A model generated the notes under the pieces. It searched no databases. It was not told where the DNA came from and saw nothing but the letters and a program-made list of their open reading frames with translations. This document shows positions 1-5,425 of a stretch of 5,425 nt of DNA, one piece after another (the first letter of the stretch is position 1; every line of letters begins with the position of its first letter). Both the position numbers and the translations under genes were made by a program. The DNA is from JBELHR01 sp042091275 (GTDB lineage Bacteria; Bacteroidota; Bacteroidia; Flavobacteriales; Flavobacteriaceae): contig JBELHR010000061.1 in the NCBI GenBank assembly GCA_042091275.1, positions 1 through 5,425 of the forward strand. Direction: 5' to 3'.

Positions 1-204
1 ACCGAAAGTACCAAAATCCTCCATTAACTTACCATAATTCACTTGAATAGAATTCAAGAGAAAATCTGGATCTGCTTGACTAGGAGAAAGCGCATTGGGA
101 TTCTCTGTCAGATCTAGTTCCAGGATATTATCATTCGCACAGGATCCTAAAAGAAGCCCTAGAGATAATAATCCCAACTTAAATATATGTATTGTTTTTT
201 TCAT
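1..204 (-). CDS. SusD/RagB-family outer-membrane lipoprotein, SusD-like_2 type (N-terminal 68 residues; runs off left edge)
   Basis: This is the start of the substrate-binding lipoprotein that normally caps a SusC transporter at the cell surface. The reading frame opens with ATG at 204 and stays open to base 1. Seen: a lipoprotein signal peptide with a basic start (MKKT), a Leu-rich core at about residues 10-19, and a lipobox LGSC whose Cys22 would be lipidated. After it comes a short Asp/Asn/Glu-rich stretch, then LTENPNALSPSQADPDFLL at residues 32-50. Family knowledge: an 'NPN' turn soon after the Cys followed by 'xFLLNSIQ' is typical of the SusD-like_2 branch, annotated as SusD/RagB nutrient-binding lipoproteins, which are usually around 450-550 residues. 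The gene lies 20 bases downstream of the SusC-type gene on the same strand, the standard susC-susD order, so cotranscription is expected. The ligand cannot be deduced from this N-terminus. I am confident of a SusD-type lipoprotein and fairly confident of the branch. Confidence 0.85.
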   Translation of the reverse strand, partial: MKKTIHIFKLGLLSLGLLLGSCANDNILELDLTENPNALSPSQADPDFLLNSIQVNYGKLMEDFGTFG

Positions 205-224
205 ATCTGTTTCGAATTATTTAA

Positions 225-3200
225 TTAAAACGTCGCTTTAACACTAAAACCGTATCGTCTAGAACTCGGTCCATTCAAGAAATCGAATCCTTGACCATTT
301 CCAACTCCAGTTCCAGAAACATTTGGATCAAAATTAATTCCCTTAGGAATATTTGGAGCATACCACCACAAGTTGTTACCTGTTACTGTAAAGCTAACAT
401 TTCCAAATGGTGTTTTATCCAACACTTTTTGAGAAAGAGCATAGGACAGAGAAACTTCTTGTAATCTAAAACGTGTAGCATCGTAAACACGTAACTCATT
501 AGCACCAAAACCAATATTTCTAAAATAGTAATCAGAGTTGTTAATTTGAGCTGTATTCGGTTCTCCTTGAGGATTCACACCAGGCAGGATGAAAGAAGCT
601 TCACGATTCACACCTTCTTCACTTACAACACCACGACCTAATAAACTCGCTGTCGTAATAGAATACATATCTCCACCTTGTACCCAAGTCATCAATGCAT
701 TAAGAGTCAAACCTTTATAGCTTACACCATTGCTCCAGTTAAATTGAAAATCAGGAGTAGCATCTCCAATCACAGTAGCCTCAGGATTTACTACATACCT
801 ACCTGCAGCATTAACTTGTTTATTTCCAAACTCATCACGTGCAACAGAAGATCCAACTATTGTTCCCAATGGCTGATCAACAATTGCAGCATTTCCTAAG
901 TTCGTAAAACCTGAATACACAACACGATCCGTATCCAATCCTAAATCAACAACGATTGGATTAGATTTTGACATATTTATTCCTGTATTCCAGTTTATTC
1001 CGTTAGGATTTCTGAAAACATCTAAGTTCATGTCAATTTCAAAACCATTGTTTTTAATTTCACCAATATTTGTAATAGTCTGTGTATAACCTGTAGATGC
1101 ATCCAAAGGTCTAGGAACAATTAAATTATTTGTAATCCTGTTGTAAAAAGAAAGGTCAACAGACAATCGATTGTCAAACAAACGTCCTTCAACACCAAGC
1201 TCAAGTTCAGCTATCGTTTGAGGTTTTAATCCAGGATTTCCCAATTGTGAATCCGATGTATTAATAACAACATCTTGTGATTCTCCATTCTGGAAATACT
1301 GAGTATCTAAAATCAAAGAAGCAGCGATTGGATAACCACTTTCAAACGAAGCAGATGTACCATAACCAGCTCTCACCTTTAAGAAATTAATAGCATTTGA
1401 ATCTTTCAAGCCATCTATGGCTTTTGAAGGAACCCATGACACACTAGCAGATGGATAGAAAATTGATCTATTATCCACTGTCAGGTTTGATACCCAATCA
1501 TTACGACCAGATAAAGTAACATATAAATGATCTCTAAAGTCAATTTCTGCTTGACCATATGCACCTAAAATATTACCCTCTTGAGAAAACTGTATCTCAT
1601 TTTGTTCAGCAAAATTAAAGTGTCTTAGAACGTTATATACTTGCTGACCTGAAGAAGTAACTCCCTGTCTATCAAAACGATCATTACGAGAAGTAACACC
1701 CGCAACAAAGGTCATTCCGAAGTTATCACTCAACTGATAATTACCATTAATATTGAAGTTATGATTCTCAATTTTATTGATATTATTCCATGTTTGGTAG
1801 ATACCAGACTGGTTTACAATATTACCTGTCTTACCACCTTTATTAGAATAGTTGACGTTATTTTCATTATAAACGTCTAAACCGTATTGATAATTAAGTA
1901 ACAAGTTATCATTTAGCTCGTAGCTTACGTTAACAGAACCAAAAACACGATAAGTATCTTGTATGTTTTTAGCATTAGCTACTGTCCATAAAGGGTTTTG
2001 AATATCGTTCCCCTGTCTGTAATAAACAGATTCTCCTGTAGTTGGGTTTTGAAAAGGAAGACCCATCAAATCCACAGAACGAGGAGTATACATTAAATTA
2101 CCAAAGATCGACGCATTCTGACCACCTACATTAGACCCCTGAGAGGCAGCTACCGGAGGTGTTACAAAATTTGTGTAGGCATAGTTTAAAGTAGAAGCAA
2201 CCGTAAATTTATTTGAAAGTTTTGCTCTACCCCCTACTGAAATCGCATCCCTGTTTAATTCATTTCCAGGAGTAAAACCTTCTTCATTAAGATTTCCATA
2301 ATTAAAGTTGTAAGACACATTTCCATCGTCAGATGCTCCACGCATATTTACACTTACATTTTTAATCGTACCAGTTCTGAAAAAATTCCCTACAGAATTG
2401 TAAGGCTTCCAGTCGTAACGTGCATCCGCAAGTTCCGGAAAAGCCTGAGGAACTCCAGTTGCAGGAGAAGCAGTTGAGTAAGGGTGTGCTAGAGTACCAT
2501 TTTCATCAATTGCAGATTGATTTCCCCATCCTGCAGGACCACCTTCTTTAAAGGAAGGACCCCAGTTAGAAAAGAACCAACCAAACGATTGATCAAAACC
2601 TCCACCGTAATCATTTTGATAATCTGGAAGAGAAGCAATTTCGTTCCAAAACATAGAGGCAGAAACAGAAATTTCATTTTTCTTTTTGACACCTGCTGTT
2701 GAACCCGCTTTTGTTGTGATCAAGATCACACCATTTGCTCCTTGAGTACCATATAAGTTTGCCGCAGCTAAACCTTTAAGTACAGAAACGCTTTCGATAT
2801 TATTTGGATCTAAATCCAAAAATCTAGAAGAACCATTATTCCCATCTACAAAATCCCCTTGAGCATTTGTATCAGATGCAAATGGAACACCATCTACAAT
2901 AAATAAAGGCTGGTTAGATCCAGAAAAAGAGTTCATACCACGAATCATAATACTCGTACCTGAACCGGAGAGTCCAGATTGATTTACGATTTGAACCCCT
3001 GAAGCCTTACCTTGAAGGACACGTCCTACATCGGCAACAGCTCTGTCTTCCAACTGAGCAGCGTCTACTTCAGATACAGCATACCCTAAGGCTTGCTTTT
3101 CTCTTTTGATACCTAAACCGGTAACCACTACTTCCTCTAAGAGATTGTCTCCTTGCATCATAACATCCATTGCAAGATCATCTCCTAAGGTAATTGTAAC

Positions 3201-3437
3201 CGTCTGCATCCCAATATAAGAGAATTGCAACTGATCTCCTGGTTTTGCATCAATTTGATACATTCCCTCAAAATCCGTTTCGCTACCCATACTAGTACCG
3301 ACAATTACGACACTTACTCCGGGAAGAGGCCCACTTTCGTCAGCAACAACACCCGAATAAGTTTTTTCTTGTGCAAAAGAAATCTGCACAACTAACACCA
3401 GTAATAGCGTTAGAAATCCATTAAACTTTGTTTTCAT
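225..3437 (-). CDS. SusC/RagA-family TonB-linked outer-membrane transporter, complete, 1070 aa
   Basis: This protein forms the TonB-energised outer-membrane channel that imports an oligomeric or otherwise bulky nutrient delivered by its SusD-type partner. Seen in order: signal peptide with cleavage expected after SFA (residues 20-22), leaving Gln23; a carboxypeptidase-regulatory-like domain at about 26-96 (GVVADESGPLPGVSVVIVGT, then the FEGMYQI and FSYIGMQ positions); the EEVVVTGLGI segment at 101-110, which in this family lies at the TonB-box/plug boundary; a plug at about 115-245 with the LQGKASGVQI, IRGMNS, PLFIVDGVPF, NIESVSVLKG and ANGVILITTKAG signatures; then a long beta-barrel ending in RYGFSVKATF, with the C-terminal Phe used in barrel assembly. 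There is no N-terminal secretin/TonB (STN) signalling domain, so direct FecI/FecR-type signalling is not suggested. Length is normal for the family and the frame is uninterrupted. ATG at 3437 is chosen because it directly precedes the signal peptide. The substrate is unknown: no glycosidase, peptidase or regulator lies nearby in the window. Confidence 0.96.
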   Translation of the reverse strand: MKTKFNGFLTLLLVLVVQISFAQEKTYSGVVADESGPLPGVSVVIVGTSMGSETDFEGMYQIDAKPGDQLQFSYIGMQTVTITLGDDLAMDVMMQGDNLLEEVVVTGLGIKREKQALGYAVSEVDAAQLEDRAVADVGRVLQGKASGVQIVNQSGLSGSGTSIMIRGMNSFSGSNQPLFIVDGVPFASDTNAQGDFVDGNNGSSRFLDLDPNNIESVSVLKGLAAANLYGTQGANGVILITTKAGSTAGVKKKNEISVSASMFWNEIASLPDYQNDYGGGFDQSFGWFFSNWGPSFKEGGPAGWGNQSAIDENGTLAHPYSTASPATGVPQAFPELADARYDWKPYNSVGNFFRTGTIKNVSVNMRGASDDGNVSYNFNYGNLNEEGFTPGNELNRDAISVGGRAKLSNKFTVASTLNYAYTNFVTPPVAASQGSNVGGQNASIFGNLMYTPRSVDLMGLPFQNPTTGESVYYRQGNDIQNPLWTVANAKNIQDTYRVFGSVNVSYELNDNLLLNYQYGLDVYNENNVNYSNKGGKTGNIVNQSGIYQTWNNINKIENHNFNINGNYQLSDNFGMTFVAGVTSRNDRFDRQGVTSSGQQVYNVLRHFNFAEQNEIQFSQEGNILGAYGQAEIDFRDHLYVTLSGRNDWVSNLTVDNRSIFYPSASVSWVPSKAIDGLKDSNAINFLKVRAGYGTSASFESGYPIAASLILDTQYFQNGESQDVVINTSDSQLGNPGLKPQTIAELELGVEGRLFDNRLSVDLSFYNRITNNLIVPRPLDASTGYTQTITNIGEIKNNGFEIDMNLDVFRNPNGINWNTGINMSKSNPIVVDLGLDTDRVVYSGFTNLGNAAIVDQPLGTIVGSSVARDEFGNKQVNAAGRYVVNPEATVIGDATPDFQFNWSNGVSYKGLTLNALMTWVQGGDMYSITTASLLGRGVVSEEGVNREASFILPGVNPQGEPNTAQINNSDYYFRNIGFGANELRVYDATRFRLQEVSLSYALSQKVLDKTPFGNVSFTVTGNNLWWYAPNIPKGINFDPNVSGTGVGNGQGFDFLNGPSSRRYGFSVKATF

Positions 3438-3568
3438 TAGTTTGATTATTTGAATTAGTCAGGGACGAAAATGCTAATTATTTCTTAAAATTCCTAGTAA
3501 AAACGAGAATTACAGCAGATATTTTTAATTTTTTTTTACAATTTGAAAACATATAAAATTAGTATACC

Positions 3569-3583
3569 CTCAAACCTTTTGAG
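3569..3583. repeat. Perfect inverted repeat CTCAAA-CCT-TTTGAG
   Basis: The two 6-base arms at 3569-3574 and 3578-3583 are exact reverse complements around a 3-base centre. The repeat covers the candidate leftward -7 box. It is too short and AT-rich to be a stable hairpin and has no T-run, so an operator half-site pair is more likely than a terminator. It could also be chance. Confidence 0.4.
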
Positions 3584-3601
3584 AATCGCTAAAACTTACA
3601 A
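3571..3601 (-). promoter_or_regulatory. Candidate promoter for the SusC-SusD unit (weak)
   Basis: Read on the minus strand, TTG at 3601-3599 is followed after 20 bases by AAGGTTTG at 3578-3571. The Bacteroidota primary sigma factor pattern is TTG, 17-23 bases, TAnnTTTG, so only the first base of the -7 box differs. If used, the transcript would start near 3565 and carry an untranslated leader of roughly 130 bases. The -7 box lies inside a perfect inverted repeat. This is a motif match only; in such AT-rich DNA chance matches are common, and no closer candidate was convincing. Confidence 0.3.
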
Positions 3602-3726
3602 CGATATAGGGTTAATAAAATTACACATAATACATTAAAAACATATTTTTACTGATAAAATCATAATGTTAAGACTATGTGAACAAAATAATTTGAAGGA
3701 AAAATAAAAAAAAGATACCTAAACAG

Positions 3727-3757
3727 TTGAAAATAAAATGTTCGCATTGTATTTTTG
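3727..3757 (+). promoter_or_regulatory. Bacteroidota-type promoter for the secreted paralog pair
   Basis: TTG at 3727-3729 (-33 element) and TATTTTTG at 3750-3757 (exact match to TAnnTTTG) are separated by 20 bases, within the 17-23 base range described for Bacteroidota primary sigma factors. Transcription would begin about 5-8 bases after 3757, leaving a leader of about 20 bases before the ATG at 3784. The same TTG is the first codon of the longest possible open frame, which is why that longer frame should not be taken as the gene. Confidence 0.6.
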
Positions 3758-3783
3758 AAAAAATCATCTTTTATTTCAAATCA

Positions 3784-4494
3784 ATGAAACACACTGTTCT
3801 TTTAACACTCGCATTGTGCGTATCGTCTTTATCTTTTGCTCAACCAAGTAATTACACAACTAGTAAAGCGAATAACAATAAACTGAATAGAGAAATTTAC
3901 TTTCAAAAATCACCTTTGGTTCAACTTGAAAAATCTTTGGGTAGTCCTTATTTTGAAGAAAATTTTAAAAATGGAACTGTAATCGACCAAAGGACGAATT
4001 CTCAAGAGAACCGAAAAATTCGTTACAACGCCTATAACGACGAATTTGAAGTCTTATATCAAGATAGAGTTTATATAATTGCGAAAAGCTCTACACTGAA
4101 GATTTCTCTTGGAAAACAGAAATTTGAATTTTATGCTTTCCAAAATTTGAATAGTAAAAAATTAACAACAGGATACCTGGAGGTTTTAGATGAAAACAAA
4201 TTATACTTAAGACACAAAAAAGAGCTCAAAGAAGGTCGTGAATCTGTAAATTCAATGGCTGCTGATATTCCAGATAAATTAATTGAGGTAAATCAACTAT
4301 TCGAGAAATCAGAAAATGAGACAGTACAAGAAATAAAATGGAAATATAAAACCATAGCGAATTTGTACGGCGGTAATGATCAAAAAAAATTCAAAACCCA
4401 CTTAAAGGAAAATAATCTAGACATTAAAGAAAAAAATGATTTAATAAAAATCATAAATCTTAAAGACAATTATTCGGCACAATTATTGAAATAA
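3784..4494 (+). CDS. Secreted protein of unknown function, paralog of the next gene (236 aa)
   Basis: I do not recognise a named family. Seen: a signal peptide MKHTVLLTLALCVSSLSFA with cleavage expected before Gln20, so the product is exported across the inner membrane; no lipobox Cys or later membrane span is evident. A 30-residue polar linker precedes the conserved core at about 53-170: GSPYFEEN (53-60), IRYNAYNDEFEV (79-90), GYLEVLDENKLYLR (130-143) and SMAAD with KL (157-166). Alternating hydrophobic positions suggest a beta-rich fold. A Lys-rich, probably helical tail follows (about 195-225, KKFKTHLKENNLDI). GS-x-Y-x-x-x-x-F plus RY-x-AY-x-D-E-x-E resembles uncharacterised exported Bacteroidota proteins I recall, but that is from memory. 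The start at 3784 is chosen over an in-frame TTG at 3727: the longer version adds 19 residues before the signal peptide and overlaps the promoter. It is the first gene of a probable two-gene unit. Confidence 0.85.
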   Translation: MKHTVLLTLALCVSSLSFAQPSNYTTSKANNNKLNREIYFQKSPLVQLEKSLGSPYFEENFKNGTVIDQRTNSQENRKIRYNAYNDEFEVLYQDRVYIIAKSSTLKISLGKQKFEFYAFQNLNSKKLTTGYLEVLDENKLYLRHKKELKEGRESVNSMAADIPDKLIEVNQLFEKSENETVQEIKWKYKTIANLYGGNDQKKFKTHLKENNLDIKEKNDLIKIINLKDNYSAQLLK

Positions 4495-4524
4495 TTTCAT
4501 CCTTTATTAATTAAAACACACGTT

Positions 4525-5232
4525 ATGAAAAAATTTAGCTTTTTAATTCTTCTATCTATAACCCTGATTTCTAAAGGGCAAAACATCGGACAACAACAAG
4601 GTTGGAATTACTCGAATGACTGGGGTCAAATAGAGGTACTGCAAAAATCAAAAAAAATAATTGGTGAAAACATTTCGTCTGACGTAGAAGGGTCCTTGTA
4701 CTTTTCGGAAAATTATACTACCGGACAATTACTTTTCGAAGGAAAAGAATTGGAGCGAAACATGTTATACAGATATGAGGCATACTCGGATATTATTGAG
4801 GTAAAACTTGAAAATGGAAAGGAAGATTTTTTAGCTCAATCCCCGAAACTAGAAGTCATAATTACAGGTGACCTATATAACTATGTGCAATTTTACAACG
4901 AGTCCAATAAGGAAATGGATTTTGGATATATGATTGTAATAGATAAAAATGAGCAATACAATCTCTATGTTAGAAAAATAAAAAAACTTAGACCTGGTAA
5001 AAAAGCAACAACTTCCATGAGCGCTGATTTACAGGCAAAACTTTTAGACAATGAAACAATATATTTCCGTCTAGCTGGAGATAAATTCGCGAAGAGCTTT
5101 CCGGACAGTAAGAGCAGTTTATTTAAAATGTTCCCAAATCAAAAACCAAAACTTAAAAAGTTTTTAAAAAGTGAAAAAATTGACCTCGAAAACCCTGAGG
5201 ACGTGGCAAGAGTCCTAGAATTTTGCCTATAA
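4525..5232 (+). CDS. Secreted protein of unknown function, paralog of the preceding gene (235 aa)
   Basis: No named family is recognised. Seen: signal peptide MKKFSFLILLSITLISKG, with cleavage expected before Gln19, then a polar N-terminal segment unlike that of the upstream paralog. The core at about 56-178 repeats the upstream protein's landmarks in order and at nearly equal spacing: GSLYFSEN (56-63), YRYEAYSDIIEV (82-93), GYMIVIDKN (134-142), LYVR (147-150), LRPG (155-158) and SMSAD with KL (164-173). The tail (about 199-232) also matches in style: LFKMFP, a Lys-rich stretch, FLKSEKIDLENPEDV and a final hydrophobic stretch. The protein is soluble-looking once exported, so periplasmic, surface or extracellular; I see no clear type IX sorting domain. 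It starts 30 bases after the upstream stop with no convincing promoter between, and the terminator follows 8 bases after its own stop, so the two are likely cotranscribed. The A-rich ATGAAAAAA start is typical of the group. Confidence 0.85.
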   Translation: MKKFSFLILLSITLISKGQNIGQQQGWNYSNDWGQIEVLQKSKKIIGENISSDVEGSLYFSENYTTGQLLFEGKELERNMLYRYEAYSDIIEVKLENGKEDFLAQSPKLEVIITGDLYNYVQFYNESNKEMDFGYMIVIDKNEQYNLYVRKIKKLRPGKKATTSMSADLQAKLLDNETIYFRLAGDKFAKSFPDSKSSLFKMFPNQKPKLKKFLKSEKIDLENPEDVARVLEFCL

Positions 5233-5240
5233 ACTATAAT

Positions 5241-5274
5241 AACGCTTAAAGAGCTCTCTTAGGTAGCGTTTTTT
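5241..5274 (+). terminator. Rho-independent terminator after the paralog pair
   Basis: AACGCT (5241-5246) pairs exactly with AGCGTT (5265-5270). Inside, TAAAGAG (5247-5253) can pair with CTCTTA (5256-5261) with one bulge, and a run of six T occupies 5269-5274. It begins 8 bases after the stop codon of the second paralog, so it should end that transcript and insulate the following gene. Confidence 0.75.
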
Positions 5275-5335
5275 ATGGATAAAACATGATGAGGCGCTAA
5301 AGACTTATTACAAAACAAAAAGTTGGCATAATTAT

Positions 5336-5348
5336 TGGATTTAATCCA
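5336..5348 (+). repeat. Short inverted repeat TGGAT-TTA-ATCCA
   Basis: Two exact 5-base arms surround a 3-base centre, 26 bases upstream of the ATG at 5375. It could be a small leader hairpin or operator for the right-edge gene, but the arms are short and chance is quite possible. Confidence 0.2.
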
Positions 5349-5374
5349 TGAAATTACAAACCAAATTAAACATT

Positions 5375-5425
5375 ATGAAAAAAAACATTTCTTTCATCCT
5401 TTTTTCTCTATTTGTCTCAGCGTCC
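5375..5425 (+). CDS. Exported protein, N-terminal 17 residues only (runs off right edge)
   Basis: ATG at 5375 opens MKKNISFILFSLFVSAS, which has the basic start and hydrophobic core of a signal peptide and remains open to the window end. An in-frame ATG at 5348 would add nine residues (MKLQTKLNI); the later ATG is preferred because it places the signal peptide at the N-terminus and sits after an A/T-rich ATTAAACATT segment like that before the neighbouring gene. It lies beyond the terminator, so it probably has its own promoter, although I found no good TAnnTTTG match with a spaced TTG in 5275-5374. Whether it is a third member of the paralog family cannot be judged from the signal peptide alone. 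Confidence 0.6.
   Translation, partial: MKKNISFILFSLFVSAS

Larger units (their letters stand above)
3438..3783. other. AT-rich divergent intergenic region
   Basis: This 346-base spacer separates the start codons of the leftward SusC-type gene and the rightward secreted-protein gene. I see no supported gene or RNA in it. A TTG codon at 3727 opens a frame that continues into the rightward gene, but it overlaps the likely promoter and is rejected as a start. The spacer contains the rightward promoter (3727-3757), a weaker leftward promoter candidate (3571-3601), a 15-base perfect inverted repeat (3569-3583) and a run of nine T at 3529-3537. Much of 3601-3725 is A/T-rich without a recognisable motif. 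Confidence 0.8.

Noticed and set aside
678..899. 73-residue plus-strand open frame
   Set aside because: It lies entirely antisense to the SusC barrel, has no recognisable domain or start context, and its composition follows from the opposite strand.
2489..2702. Overlapping short open frames on both strands (67 and 61 residues)
   Set aside because: Both fall within the well-supported SusC coding sequence in other frames and show no protein-like features.
3529..3537. Run of nine T as a terminator or phase-variable tract
   Set aside because: No stem precedes it, it is outside any coding sequence, and it fits the general A/T richness of the spacer; it might modulate promoter strength but nothing supports that.
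3684..3691. Leftward -7-like box (TTATTTTG on the minus strand)
   Set aside because: No TTG is found at the required distance upstream, and it would imply a leader of almost 250 bases.
4495..4524. Separate promoter or terminator between the two secreted paralogs
   Set aside because: The 30-base gap contains only A/T-rich sequence with TTAATTAA; there is no spaced TTG/TAnnTTTG pair and no hairpin with a T-run.
5348..5374. Upstream in-frame ATG as start of the right-edge gene
   Set aside because: It would add nine polar residues before a normal signal peptide and would sit on the edge of a small inverted repeat; the ATG at 5375 fits better, though this is not certain.

Overview
The window looks like chromosomal DNA of a marine or soil flavobacterium (Bacteroidota, probably Flavobacteriaceae). 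The evidence is a SusC/RagA-type TonB-dependent transporter followed by a SusD-type lipoprotein, signal peptides that leave Gln at the mature N-terminus, AT-rich spacers, absence of Shine-Dalgarno sequences before the genes, and one good match to the Bacteroidota promoter pattern (TTG, about 20 nt, TAnnTTTG).

Layout. On the minus strand, 3437 to 225 encodes a complete 1070-residue SusC-family outer-membrane transporter. Twenty bases after its stop the partner lipoprotein begins at 204 and runs off the left edge, with 68 residues visible; its N-terminus resembles the SusD-like_2 branch. The two should be cotranscribed and form an outer-membrane uptake complex. The substrate cannot be told because no enzyme or regulator lies in the window. 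The 346-base spacer 3438-3783 is shared with divergent plus-strand genes and holds a well-matched promoter for the rightward unit and a weaker, palindrome-associated candidate for the leftward unit.

On the plus strand, 3784-4494 and 4525-5232 encode two secreted proteins of 236 and 235 residues. They are not close to any family I can name with confidence, but they are clearly paralogous to each other (shared GS-x-YF, RY-x-AY-x-D, GY, LY-x-R and SM-x-AD-x-x-x-KL positions in the same order). They are separated by 30 bases, share one apparent promoter, and end in a hairpin-plus-T-run terminator at 5241-5274. A third gene with a signal peptide starts at 5375 and is cut by the right edge.

The SusCD pair is ordinary for this group. 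The least explained part is the tandem pair of secreted paralogs. I saw no mobile element, CRISPR array, tRNA or rRNA.
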